Of a DNA stretch of 64,000 nucleotides, positions 55,939 to 64,000 are shown piece after piece. The translations under genes were made by a program, and so were the position numbers. The notes beneath the pieces are model-generated. The model did no database searches. It was not told where the DNA came from and saw only the letters and a list, made by a program, of their open reading frames with translations. The stretch lies in the NCBI RefSeq assembly GCF_023703465.1, contig NZ_JAMQGP010000008.1, forward strand, positions 51,527 to 115,526. The letters are read 5' to 3'. The DNA comes from Echinimonas agarilytica. GTDB lineage: Bacteria; Pseudomonadota; Gammaproteobacteria; Enterobacterales; Neiellaceae. How positions within the stretch are numbered: position 1 is the first letter of the stretch; the number at the start of each line of letters is the position of its first letter.

Positions 55939-56218
55939 CTTTAAGCACCTCTTCTATACTGGTCGGTAAAGCGCTACGGTCAGTGGTTGTTTGTGTCAGT
56001 TGATAAAGCCTGTCTAGTGAATCCAGTGATTGCCATAAGAGCAACAGCTGACGAAATGATATTTGCCCGGTGAGCTCAAACTTTTTTATCGTTGAAGCAG
56101 GTACACAACTACGCTGGGCCAGTGCCTCTCGCGATAGCTTCGCTTGTTTACGCAAGCTTCGCAGATGAGTAGCAAAAGCTTGGCTTACATCGGTATCATC
56201 TAAAAGTGAAAAGTTCAT
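55928..56218 (-). CDS. hipB: HipB-like antitoxin (XRE family), module 2
   Basis: 96 residues from ATG 56218 (MNFSLLDDTDVSQAF); a 9-codon extension to 56245 would cover operator 1. HTH: LRSLRKQAKLSREALAQRSC and VPASTIKKFELTGQISF. Antitoxin and autorepressor of the overlapping hipA. Differs clearly from module 1, so the two systems have separate origins. Confidence 0.85.
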   Translation of the reverse strand: MNFSLLDDTDVSQAFATHLRSLRKQAKLSREALAQRSCVPASTIKKFELTGQISFRQLLLLWQSLDSLDRLYQLTQTTTDRSALPTSIEEVLKDEL

Positions 56219-56229
56219 GCGCAACCTAA

Positions 56230-56290
56230 ATGGACACAGTAGCATCCATTATAGCGTCAATTTTTAATTTATGGATACAGTTATACCCAT
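56230..56290 (-). promoter_or_regulatory. Two predicted HipB operators upstream of hipBA-2
   Basis: Two 20-bp imperfect palindromes, ATGGACACAGTAGCATCCAT (56230-56249) and ATGGATACAGTTATACCCAT (56271-56290), 41 bp apart, agree at 15 of 20 positions. The arms ATGGAyA / TryCCAT resemble the TATCC..GGATA half-sites known for HipB in inverted order. The promoter should lie between or over them. Confidence 0.7.
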
Positions 56291-56425
56291 AGCAACATGA
56301 ATAACTATCACATAACTGGAGAGGGATACTCAAAGCTGATACTTTGCGTCAGGCAAGGGGTAAGTTAAAGTAATTCATCATCTAATAGGCTTGTATCTAA
56401 AATAGTGAACCACTGATGGTTAATT

Positions 56426-56638
56426 GGTGGTTCATAATGAAAAATAAAGACGCATAGAAACGCAATCAATTGATATTTAATGGCTTTATTATTTTACTCT
56501 ACATTCATATCAAGAATATTGAATAATAGTTAAAACTGTATTTGACTGCATTCAAGCAACTAAAATACAAAAACTTACCTGAAGATATTTTCCACCTCGG
56601 TATTCGTTAATACACCACTAACCACCAGTTAGTGGTGG
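56426..56638 (+). other. Attachment junction C at the right end of the composite island
   Basis: AGAATATTGAATAATAGTTAA from 56513 matches the core at 21658. The 118 bases from 56521 align without gaps to 21666-21783 (95 identical). So the right flank of C is itself island-end sequence, not original chromosome. A GGTGGTT (56426-56432) to the left may be an arm site. C is the right end of island 2 (about 10.9 kb) and probably the left end of a third, deleted island. Confidence 0.75.
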
Positions 56639-57163
56639 CAAAGCGCAACGACCTTTTACCAAGCTAAAAGTTGATATGTTCTGAGCCTCTACCGTAATGC
56701 CACCCTGCCGCCCGCAGAGCTCTCTCAGAACAGATAGAAAAGGTTGGCTCAGTTGTTTAGCGGCTTTGTCTAAACCTGCGAGAATATGAAGGTTATGGAG
56801 TAGTAGCCAGTTCCGCATAAAAGATAGATCTATATATGTTTAGGAAGCCTCGACATTGGGGTTTCTTATAGACTTGATCGTTTCGTTTGTTTTGTGTTTA
56901 ACCACTATTTTGATAGTGCGTTAAGCTAGAGGCGCAAGAAGTTGTTCCAAAAATTACTTTCGATTAACCTTCGCTAGAACACCTTAATGATATGATATAA
57001 CATATCGTTAAAGTGAGTTAGACACAGTTCAATGTGAATGAAGAACACATTTATCGTATTGGCGAACAGAACTTGGGGCTAGCTACCGGCTACCTTGAGT
57101 CAGCTCTAGCCATTGAGCGGAGTTCATGTCCGGTTTGAATTTAATAGGAGCCTTTAAAAGCGA
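56639..57163. other. Intergenic remnant region before dihydroorotase gene
   Basis: No convincing gene; an open frame on the minus strand (56618-56818) covers the repeat at C and matches no family I know. Near 56984-57011 is an inverted repeat, TTAATGATATG / CATATCGTTAA around ATATAA (10 of 11 paired), which may be an operator for the gene at 57164. No further att copy seen. Confidence 0.5.
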
Positions 57164-58492
57164 ATGCCAACACTGATTAAAAACGCCACGGTAGTGAACG
57201 ATGGGAATGTGTTTGAGGCGGACATACGCATTTCCGGCCAACGAATTGAGCAAATTTCTGGGGGTATTGAGGCGAGGCCTAACGACAAAATTATCGATGC
57301 CAACGGCTGCCACCTCATTCCCGGCATGATCGATGATCAGGTTCATTTTCGGGAGCCGGGTTTAACGCATAAAGGTTCTATTGCAACGGAATCTCGCGCG
57401 GCGGTAGCCGGTGGCATTACAAGCTATATGGAAATGCCCAACGTGACCCCATCCACCACGACCATTGAGGCGCTGGAGCAGAAATTTGCACTCGCTGCAC
57501 AGAAATCTGCGGCAAATTATTCGTTCTATTTGGGCGCAACAGAAGACAATTTGGAGCAGATCCAACGGTTAGACCGCAAACGACACTGTGGCGTCAAGGT
57601 TTTTATGGGGGCATCTACCGGAGACTTGTTGGTTGAACACCCGCAAGCTTTAGACGCTATTTTCCGCGATTCGCCAGCATTGATTGTCACACACTGTGAA
57701 AATGGCGCGATCATCGAGCAAAACAAACAAAGGCTTCTGCAGAAACATCGCATACTTACCATTGATGATCATCCTTTACTACGCGATGAAGAAGCCTGCT
57801 TTGCTTCATCTTCTTATGCAGTTGGCCTCGCCCAAAAACATCAAGCGCAACTTCATGTGCTGCATATCACCACAGCAAAAGAACTCGAATTATTTGAGCC
57901 CGGTTCAATTCAACACAAGTCCATTACTGCAGAGGCATGCGTTCATCATCTCTGGTTTCATCAGCAAGATTACACAAGGTTGGGCAACCTCATTAAGTGT
58001 AATCCTGCAATTAAATATCAACGTGACCGCGATGCCATTATGCAAGCGTTACATACCGGGCAAATCGATATTATTGCCACCGATCATGCGCCCCATACAT
58101 GGGAGGAAAAGCAGGTTGCATATGACCAAGCCCCTGCGGGATTACCTTTGGTACAACATGCGCTATTGAGCTTATTCGACCACGTAAAATCTGGGCGCAT
58201 GAGCTTGACTCAAGTGGTTGAAAAAACGTCACACAACCCAGCTATTCGCTACCACATTCAAGAGCGAGGATTTATCCGAGAAGGCTACTTTGCAGACCTA
58301 GTTCTGGTTGATATGAAAGCACCCTCGTTGGTGCGTCATGACAATTGTTTATATCACTGCGGATGGTCACCGTTTGCTGGGCATGAATTCAGTTCACAAA
58401 TCAAAAATACATGGGTGAATGGAAACTTAGTGTTCGCAAATCAACATGTAAGTCACAACCCTCCATCAGCCATGCGGCTTGAATTTGTATAG
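57164..58492 (+). CDS. Class I dihydroorotase-family amidohydrolase
   Basis: 442 residues. Reversible cyclisation of carbamoyl-aspartate to dihydroorotate is the family reaction. Metal-site motif GMIDDQVHFREPGLTHKG (about 54-71), carbamylated Lys in GVKVFMGAST (Lys145), HCEN, HITTAKE and ATDHAPHTWEEK (catalytic Asp). The first His of the usual H-x-H is Gln59 here; from memory that is normal in the DDQVHFREPG subfamily. The ribosome site is moderate (AGGAG about 15 bases upstream). First chromosomal-type gene after the island; function in pyrimidine synthesis fits but allantoinase-like roles cannot be excluded. Confidence 0.9.
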   Translation: MPTLIKNATVVNDGNVFEADIRISGQRIEQISGGIEARPNDKIIDANGCHLIPGMIDDQVHFREPGLTHKGSIATESRAAVAGGITSYMEMPNVTPSTTTIEALEQKFALAAQKSAANYSFYLGATEDNLEQIQRLDRKRHCGVKVFMGASTGDLLVEHPQALDAIFRDSPALIVTHCENGAIIEQNKQRLLQKHRILTIDDHPLLRDEEACFASSSYAVGLAQKHQAQLHVLHITTAKELELFEPGSIQHKSITAEACVHHLWFHQQDYTRLGNLIKCNPAIKYQRDRDAIMQALHTGQIDIIATDHAPHTWEEKQVAYDQAPAGLPLVQHALLSLFDHVKSGRMSLTQVVEKTSHNPAIRYHIQERGFIREGYFADLVLVDMKAPSLVRHDNCLYHCGWSPFAGHEFSSQIKNTWVNGNLVFANQHVSHNPPSAMRLEFV

Positions 58493-58539
58493 CCGTTTTT
58501 GTTGTTCACATTAATCGTCAGTCAAACAGGTAAATTAGG

Positions 58540-59100
58540 ATGTTGAGAAAGAACCCAACGGGTCACATGCCACAAGTATCGGAGTCGGCATTTATTGACC
58601 CAACGGCCATTATCTGCGGTAAAGTCATCATCGAAGATAATGTATTTATCGGCCCATATGCGGTTATTCGCGCAGATGAAGTCAATGAACAAGGGCAGAT
58701 GGAAGCCATCGTGATTAAACGCGATACCAACATTCAAGATGGTGTTGTAATCCATTCGAAAGCTGGTGCCTCAGTGACGATTGGCGAACGTACTTCTATT
58801 GCTCACCGGTCTATTATTCATGGTCCTTGCGAAGTGAAAGACGATGTGTTCATTGGGTTTAATTCCGTTGTCTTTAATGCGGTCGTTGGTGAAGGCTGTG
58901 TCATTCGCCACAATTGCGTGGTGGATGGGCTTGATTTACCTCAGAGCTTTCACGTACCGCCAATGACTAATGTTGGAGCAGGTTTCGACCTTAATTGTAT
59001 TTCTAAAGTACCGCCTGAATATTCCGCTTTTTCAGAATCTGTTGTATCGGCGAACCATACGCTGGTCAAAGGTTATCGACGAATCGCCAATTCGCTTTGA
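58540..59100 (+). CDS. Cam-like gamma-class carbonic anhydrase family protein
   Basis: 186 residues forming a left-handed beta-helix by hexapeptide repeats. Zinc ligands fit Cam of Methanosarcina: His72 (VVIHSKAG), His89 and His94 (SIAHRSIIHGP), with GPCEVKDDVFIGFNSVVF following as in Cam (VHGPAAVGDDTFIG...). It would hydrate CO2 reversibly. It lies 47 bp after the dihydroorotase gene, probably co-transcribed; bicarbonate is a precursor of carbamoyl phosphate, so a link with pyrimidine synthesis is possible. No signal peptide. Confidence 0.82.
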   Translation: MLRKNPTGHMPQVSESAFIDPTAIICGKVIIEDNVFIGPYAVIRADEVNEQGQMEAIVIKRDTNIQDGVVIHSKAGASVTIGERTSIAHRSIIHGPCEVKDDVFIGFNSVVFNAVVGEGCVIRHNCVVDGLDLPQSFHVPPMTNVGAGFDLNCISKVPPEYSAFSESVVSANHTLVKGYRRIANSL

Positions 59101-59131
59101 GTCGAATGTAGCGAAAGCAATACCACAAATC

Positions 59132-59153
59132 TGATCCCGTTCTTTCGGGATCA
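59132..59153 (+). terminator. Hairpin after the carbonic anhydrase gene
   Basis: Perfect 8-bp stem TGATCCCG (59132-59139) and CGGGATCA (59146-59153) with a 6-base loop; no T-run, so termination is uncertain. Confidence 0.45.
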
Positions 59154-59296
59154 CTACACGTTTCCAAAACGACATTCTTGTTTGGCAATGGACTGCCATA
59201 CTTGGACACTCCCCTTTGTCGTCATCCCCTTCTGCATTGATCGAAAACCTCGTTCTTTGCGTAAAGCTAATCATTCTGACGACGTTTCTAACACGC

Positions 59297-60613
59297 ATGA
59301 AAACAGCTCTTTATTTATTGACCCACGATTTGCGAATGCATGACAATCAGTCACTTACCTACGCTCAACAGTTCGATCGTTTAGTATGCGTCTATTGCTT
59401 TGATCCAAACATCGTCAATGACCGGCGATACCAGGTAACGGGAATGGGTTCAAAACGCTTGGCGCTAACGCTCGTTGCCCTGCGCGATCTATCGCAACAA
59501 CTCAGTACCATGGGACAGCATGTGCATGTGGTGTTCGGTGATTTAGTCGCCCAAATCGTTGAGTTGACGACCCAAGCGCATATCGACACTTTCATCGTGA
59601 GTCGACAATTTGGCAATTACGAGCGAGCGCAAATACAGCATATTGCATCTGTATTGCCCCACGTCAACTTGATTGAGTCCGACAACTACACACTGTTCAA
59701 CTCTCATGATTTGCCATGGCTTGAGACTGAACTACCCAAACAATTCAGTCCTTTTAGACACAAAGCTGAGGCGCTTAATATTGCTCCATGCCAAGCGGAG
59801 GTGACTCAGTTGCCTCAGCCAGCACTTGCTCCACCAGAGCACACAGAACTGCCGGATTGGATGCCAATACCCGATGCAAAACAAGCACAATTTAAAGGGG
59901 GCGAACGCGCAGCGATGGCGCACCTTGGCGATTATTTTGGCAGTGAACTTCCAAACACCTACAAACAAACTCGCAACGCTCTGACAGGTTGGGGTAACTC
60001 ATCAAAGCTTTCGGTCTATCTGAGTTTGGGTTGCTTATCAGTGAAACGTGTTGCGCATATTTTACACGCATATCAGCACAAGCATGGCCGGAATGACGAC
60101 AACCAGTGGTTACTGGTTGAATTGTTGTGGCGAGAGTTTTTTCAGTGGCATGCATTGAACATTGGTAAACAGCTTTATAACTTTCAGGGCCAAGCTAAAA
60201 ATGCGCCACTCACCACTTTTTATCCAGAGCGGTTTAAAGCTTGGTGCACCGGAACAACGCCTTACCCCATCGTGAATGCTGCCATGAAAGAGCTATCTGC
60301 AACCGGCTATATTTCAAACCGGGCACGGCAAATTGTCGCCAGCTGTTTAGTCAATGAACTTCAAGTAGACTGGCGTTATGGTGCGGCTTGGTTTCAGCAT
60401 CATTTGCTTGATTACGATGTCGCCGTAAATTGGGGCAACTGGCAATACATTGCAGGCGTAGGCGTCGATCCACGTGGCGGACGCCATTTTAACTTAACTA
60501 AACAAACCCAGTTATACGATCCGAACGGCGATTACATCGCATGGTGGGGTGGCACCGCATCACACAACACACTCGATCAACGCGATATGGTTGATTGGCC
60601 AATCACCTCCTAA
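59297..60613 (+). CDS. DASH-type cryptochrome
   Basis: 438 residues from ATG 59297 ([20 protein letters not shown]); upstream in-frame codons to 59216 have no family counterpart. N-terminal photolyase alpha/beta domain, then the FAD-binding helical domain with [20 protein letters not shown] (about 245-265), [34 protein letters not shown] and the DASH-typical [36 protein letters not shown] repairs CPDs in single-stranded DNA and may signal blue light. It ends 1 base before the next photolyase gene. Confidence 0.94.
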   Translation: MKTALYLLTHDLRMHDNQSLTYAQQFDRLVCVYCFDPNIVNDRRYQVTGMGSKRLALTLVALRDLSQQLSTMGQHVHVVFGDLVAQIVELTTQAHIDTFIVSRQFGNYERAQIQHIASVLPHVNLIESDNYTLFNSHDLPWLETELPKQFSPFRHKAEALNIAPCQAEVTQLPQPALAPPEHTELPDWMPIPDAKQAQFKGGERAAMAHLGDYFGSELPNTYKQTRNALTGWGNSSKLSVYLSLGCLSVKRVAHILHAYQHKHGRNDDNQWLLVELLWREFFQWHALNIGKQLYNFQGQAKNAPLTTFYPERFKAWCTGTTPYPIVNAAMKELSATGYISNRARQIVASCLVNELQVDWRYGAAWFQHHLLDYDVAVNWGNWQYIAGVGVDPRGGRHFNLTKQTQLYDPNGDYIAWWGGTASHNTLDQRDMVDWPITS

Positions 60614-60614
60614 T

Positions 60615-62090
60615 ATGGACAAGCTCTGCATCAATATTGTGTGGTTAAAACGTGACTTACGTTTGAGCGATCACCAACCATTACAACGGGCAATTGAAGC
60701 CAATCTGCCGATTATTTTGTTGTATATTTTTGAGCCACTGCAAGTCTCTGATCCACATTACGACGTGCGTCATTGGCGTTTTGTTTGGCAATCGCTCGCA
60801 GATCTGCAAAATCAGCTGGGCCAAACGAATTCGTTAACCCTTGTATATCAACACGCTGAACAAGTCTTTAACGACTTATCGGAACAATACCAAATCAAGA
60901 CCCTTTACAGTCATCAAGAAGTTGGTTTGTGGCAAACTTTTGAGCGCGATAAGGCCATACAAGCTTGGTGCAAACAGCAACACATTGCCTGGCAGCAATC
61001 CCCTTGCGGTGGGGTCATTCGCGCAGCACGTAATAGGGTCGATTGGGATAAGCATTGGCAAAAGGTGATGAGAGCACCGCTCGACACACCGAATCTATCT
61101 GCACTCTCCACTGTCAATGCTGAAACCTCCAGCCTTCCCATACCCGCCGAATGGCAACAAATTAACCCCCATATGCAGCAAGGTGGCGAAGCTTGGGCGA
61201 TGAAAACAATGGCATCGTTTTATGCTGAGCGCGGGCGCACCTATCACATATTCATCTCAAAGCCCCTGTCGAGCCGCAAAAGTTGCAGCCGTCTATCGCC
61301 CTATCTTGCTTGGGGCAACATCAGCTTAAAACAGTGCTATCAGTATTTATTAGGCCGTTGGAAAACACCGGGCTGGCAGCGTGCACTGGTCGCTTTTTCA
61401 TCTCGGTTGCATTGGCACTGCCACTTTATACAAAAATTTGAAAGTGAGTCGGCAATGGAATTTGAGCCCATCAATCGCGGATATCAAGATTTTGAGTACC
61501 GGCAAGATAAGCAGGTACATGCGCACCTAATCGCTTGGCAACAAGGCCAAACTGGCTATCCACTGGTAGATGCCTGCATGCGCTGCTTAAAGCATACCGG
61601 CTATATTAACTTTAGGATGCGAGCCATGTTGGTCAGCTTTCTATGTCACCATTTGATGATCGATTGGCGTTTAGGCGTAGCTTATCTGGCCCATCTATTT
61701 CTCGATTTTGAACCCGGCATCCATTATCCGCAGTTTCAAATGCAGGCGGGTGTAACGGGCACCAATACCATTCGGATTTATAACCCCGTCAAACAATCAC
61801 AAGAGCATGATCCTGATGCGTTATTTATCAAAAAATGGCTCCCCGAACTCGACCAAGTGCCCGCTGGGCTGTGTCATCAACCTTGGCAATTAACTGCGAT
61901 GGAACAAATGATGTACCAAACCTACATCCCTCAAGATTACCCAGCACCTATCATTAATATCGAGCAAACAGGCCAACATGCGCGTGAAATGCTGTGGGCT
62001 TTTAAAAAGCGTCCCCAGGTCAAACAAGAAAAACGCCGCATTCTGTCTAAACACGTGCGTCCTGGCGCATCAAAGAACCGTTCGGTATGA
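60615..62090 (+). CDS. Cryptochrome/deoxyribodipyrimidine photolyase family protein
   Basis: 491 residues from ATG 60615 ([20 protein letters not shown]). Photolyase N-domain, then FAD domain: [20 protein letters not shown] (about 232-251), [61 protein letters not shown]. The HWHCHFIQK and YPQFQMQ variants differ from standard CPD photolyase (WREFY, NWGNWQW), so it belongs to a less common cryptochrome-like clade of marine bacteria; substrate uncertain. A basic tail ([17 protein letters not shown]) may bind DNA. Overlaps DUF2256 by 4 bp. Confidence 0.88.
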   Translation: MDKLCINIVWLKRDLRLSDHQPLQRAIEANLPIILLYIFEPLQVSDPHYDVRHWRFVWQSLADLQNQLGQTNSLTLVYQHAEQVFNDLSEQYQIKTLYSHQEVGLWQTFERDKAIQAWCKQQHIAWQQSPCGGVIRAARNRVDWDKHWQKVMRAPLDTPNLSALSTVNAETSSLPIPAEWQQINPHMQQGGEAWAMKTMASFYAERGRTYHIFISKPLSSRKSCSRLSPYLAWGNISLKQCYQYLLGRWKTPGWQRALVAFSSRLHWHCHFIQKFESESAMEFEPINRGYQDFEYRQDKQVHAHLIAWQQGQTGYPLVDACMRCLKHTGYINFRMRAMLVSFLCHHLMIDWRLGVAYLAHLFLDFEPGIHYPQFQMQAGVTGTNTIRIYNPVKQSQEHDPDALFIKKWLPELDQVPAGLCHQPWQLTAMEQMMYQTYIPQDYPAPIINIEQTGQHAREMLWAFKKRPQVKQEKRRILSKHVRPGASKNRSV

Positions 62091-62251
62091 ATAAATCAAA
62101 CTTACCCAGCAAAGTTTGCTGCGTTTGCCAGCGGCCTTTTAACTGGCGTAAAAAATGGAAGCGCGTTTGGAGCGAAGTGAAATATTGCTCACAAAGGTGT
62201 CGGCGAAACCGTAGCAGCATTCACAGCGCTGTCCCGCCACAAAATAAATAA
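62087..62251 (+). CDS. DUF2256 zinc-binding small protein
   Basis: 54 residues: [40 protein letters not shown]. Cys11/14 and Cys34/38 form the expected zinc site, and RKKWxRVWxEVxYCSxRCRR is the DUF2256 signature. Overlaps the photolyase stop (ATGA) and is followed 18 bp later by the Fe-S photolyase gene. DUF2256 genes are repeatedly found beside cryptochromes; function unknown. Confidence 0.9.
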   Translation: MNKSNLPSKVCCVCQRPFNWRKKWKRVWSEVKYCSQRCRRNRSSIHSAVPPQNK

Positions 62252-62269
62252 CTTTCGCAAGGAACATTC

Positions 62270-63823
62270 ATGAAAGCATATCGACGATTACGACTCATAC
62301 TTGGCGATCAACTCAACGCTCACCATTCGTGGTACCAACAAGCGCAAGCCGACACCCTGTATGTAATTGCTGAATTGCGACAAGAAACAGATTATGCGCC
62401 GCATCATGTGCAGAAAGTCTCGGCGTTTTTTAGTGCCATGGCACAGTTTGCAATTGCATTGAAGCAAGCGGGGCATCAGGTGCTGCACCTAACCTTGGAC
62501 GACACAGGGAAATTTACCGATTTATCAGCGCTACTGACGTCACTCAGTGAACAGTATCAAATTCAACATATTGAGTATCAACAACCTGATGAACTGCGAT
62601 TAGCCACTCAATTGGCTTGTTTGTCAGTGCCTTGCGGAGCGTTAGTGTCATGCGTTGACACTGAGCACTTTCTGCTGCCGTTTGACGAAATAGAGCGTTA
62701 CTTTGCGCCGCAAAAACATCACCGATTGGAAGCTTTTTATCGAAAAATGCGCAAGCGTTTCAATGTGCTAATGCAAGGCGAACAGCCGGTTGGAGAGCAG
62801 TGGAACTTTGACCAAGATAATCGCCAAGCGCTTAAAGTAAAAGACTTACCCAATATTCCTGAGCCTCTGTGCTTTGCCACTGACGTCAGTGAGATTTTAA
62901 ATCGACTGGCACGTCATGGTGTGAAAACCATTGGCAATGCGCATACCCAGTTGTTATGGCCCACCAACCGCAAGCAATCATTGGCATTGCTTGACCATTT
63001 TTGCCGGTATTGTTTACCGAACTTTGGCCGTTTTCAGGATGCTATGACGGCAAACAGCCCACATCAATGGAGCCTGTACCATTCGCGACTTAGTTTTGCT
63101 TTAAACAGTAAAATGTTGCACCCAATGCAAGTGATTGAGAGCGCAATTAGCGCTTATGAACAGTCCGATGGACTGATTAACCTGGCACAAATTGAAGGTT
63201 TTGTGCGACAAATATTAGGTTGGCGCGAGTATGTGCGAGGCATGTATTGGGCCAATGGTGAACAATACGCCACGTTAAACACGCTGAACGCTTCGGCCGA
63301 TTTACCGCATTGGTTTTGGACTGCCAACACCAAAATGAATTGCATGCATCAAACCATTCGCCAATCGTTGGATTACAGCTATGCACATCATATTCAGCGG
63401 CTCATGATCACGGGCAATTTTGCCTTGCTCACAGGCTTAAACCCCGATCAGGTCGATGCCTGGTACTTAGGTATTTATATTGACGCAATTGAGTGGGTTG
63501 AACAGCCCAATACCCGTGGCATGGCGCTATTTGCCGATGGCGGCCTCATTGCCACTAAACCTTATGCAGCCAGTGGCAACTACATTCATAAAATGAGTGA
63601 CTATTGCAAGACTTGTCACTACAAGGTGAAGTTAAAAACGGAACACGATGCTTGCCCTTTTAATGCGCTGTATTGGCATTTTTTCGACAAGCATGCGTCA
63701 CGATTTGAACGAAATCCGAGGATGGCATTTACGTACCGAAGCTGGCATAAACAAAGTGACAAACAGCGCCAAGCCTTGCTGCAAAAAGCAACCGAGCTGC
63801 TGTCTGACTTAGACTCTTTATAA
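62270..63823 (+). CDS. Iron-sulfur bacterial cryptochrome/(6-4) photolyase
   Basis: 517 residues. Cys358, Cys446, Cys449 and Cys462 have exactly the spacing of the [4Fe-4S] ligands of PhrB (350, 438, 441, 454). N-terminal LRLILGDQLNAHHSWY is typical of the FeS-BCP class; FAD region FVRQILGWREYVRGMYW (about 311-327), LMITGNFALLTGLNP and DAIEWVEQPNTRGMALFADGG. Members repair (6-4) photoproducts using FAD and a lumazine antenna. Preceded by a ribosome site AAGGAAC; last gene of the light-repair operon. Confidence 0.94.
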   Translation: MKAYRRLRLILGDQLNAHHSWYQQAQADTLYVIAELRQETDYAPHHVQKVSAFFSAMAQFAIALKQAGHQVLHLTLDDTGKFTDLSALLTSLSEQYQIQHIEYQQPDELRLATQLACLSVPCGALVSCVDTEHFLLPFDEIERYFAPQKHHRLEAFYRKMRKRFNVLMQGEQPVGEQWNFDQDNRQALKVKDLPNIPEPLCFATDVSEILNRLARHGVKTIGNAHTQLLWPTNRKQSLALLDHFCRYCLPNFGRFQDAMTANSPHQWSLYHSRLSFALNSKMLHPMQVIESAISAYEQSDGLINLAQIEGFVRQILGWREYVRGMYWANGEQYATLNTLNASADLPHWFWTANTKMNCMHQTIRQSLDYSYAHHIQRLMITGNFALLTGLNPDQVDAWYLGIYIDAIEWVEQPNTRGMALFADGGLIATKPYAASGNYIHKMSDYCKTCHYKVKLKTEHDACPFNALYWHFFDKHASRFERNPRMAFTYRSWHKQSDKQRQALLQKATELLSDLDSL

Positions 63824-63861
63824 CAGCCCCAATGCGATTCACTCAAAGTCTGTTGCTGACA

Positions 63862-64000
63862 CTACGAAGCAACGGCGCCATCAATAAATTCTACGAATTG
63901 CTGAGCGAGATCATTTCGGTCAAACGAATCTTTCGCCAAGTCTTTGCAGTTTTGCGACTGTACGTGCAGTGAGCTGCGTTTTGATAGGTCGATCAGAGCG
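63862..64000 (-). CDS. C-terminal end of a possible glycosyltransferase (partial)
   Basis: 45 codons read in from the right edge: ...NCKDLAKDSFDRNDLAQQFV to a stop at 63864-63862. The K-x-F-D-R-x-x-L-A-x-x-F-V pattern is like the last helix of WbuB-type group 4 glycosyltransferases. Too short for certainty; convergent with the Fe-S photolyase gene, 38 bp apart. Confidence 0.4.
   Translation of the reverse strand, partial: ALIDLSKRSSLHVQSQNCKDLAKDSFDRNDLAQQFVEFIDGAVAS

Noticed and set aside
21672-56638. Prophage
   Set aside because: Integrases, AlpA and a Gp2-like gene are present but there are no capsid, tail, packaging or lysis genes.
56618-56818. 66-codon minus-strand frame right of junction C
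   Set aside because: It runs into the att repeat, has no family similarity I can name and no clear ribosome site.

Overview
The window looks like chromosomal DNA of a marine gammaproteobacterium close to the Alteromonadales. Evidence is the conserved order coaD, mutM, rpmG, rpmB, radC, coaBC, dut, slmA, then pyrE, rph, yicC, together with a DASH cryptochrome / photolyase cluster. I do not assign a genus. No rRNA, tRNA or CRISPR array is visible.

Layout. 1-2.6 kb: a TetR-type regulator (cut by the window edge), a Wzi-like outer-membrane barrel and a small outer-membrane barrel. 2.6-8.5 kb: core genes for coenzyme A synthesis (coaD, coaBC), 8-oxoguanine repair (mutM), ribosomal proteins L28/L33, dUTPase and SlmA. 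8.6-17.6 kb: a secreted S9 peptidase, a chemoreceptor, a CadC-like membrane regulator beside a secreted sulfatase, and an orphan glgC. 17.6-21.7 kb: pyrE, rph, an MscS channel and yicC.

21.7-56.6 kb is a composite genomic island inserted at the 3' end of yicC. I see three copies of the yicC tail or attachment core, at 21651, 45583 and about 56511, so two islands (about 23.9 kb and 10.9 kb) sit in tandem, with signs of a third, deleted one at the right end. Island 1 has an intact P4-type integrase with matching GGTGGGTA arm octamers at both ends. It carries an HTH-mrr-hsdM-hsdS-hsdR operon whose tail encodes a DUF262 protein, a DUF3696-type ABC ATPase and a 317-residue protein of unknown function. 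It also carries a second defence block (two overlapping DUF262 proteins, one with a DUF1524 HNH domain, plus a Schlafen/AlbA_2 protein), a mobility/regulatory block (AlpA, two tiny ORFs, radC-like, DUF2787, a minimal tyrosine recombinase, an inovirus Gp2-like protein), and MNT/HepT with a frameshifted toxin. Island 2 starts with a dead integrase. It carries two hipBA modules and a restriction cluster made of an HTH regulator, a C5-methyltransferase, a McrB-like AAA+ protein and a DUF2357/PD-(D/E)xK nuclease, whose nuclease gene is split by one base at a C5 tract.

57.1-64 kb returns to chromosomal-type genes: a class I dihydroorotase-family enzyme, a Cam-like gamma-carbonic anhydrase, then a light-repair operon (CRY-DASH, photolyase/cryptochrome, DUF2256 zinc protein, Fe-S bacterial (6-4) photolyase) and the tail of a possible glycosyltransferase.

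The best candidates for undescribed biology are the DUF262 / DUF3696 ATPase / 317-aa unit translationally coupled and appended to a type I restriction operon, the double-DUF262 plus AlbA_2 block, and the tandem yicC island arrangement. Five reading-frame lesions fall between 45.2 and 54.5 kb, against none that I noticed in the core, so that stretch is either decaying, phase-variable or mis-sequenced.
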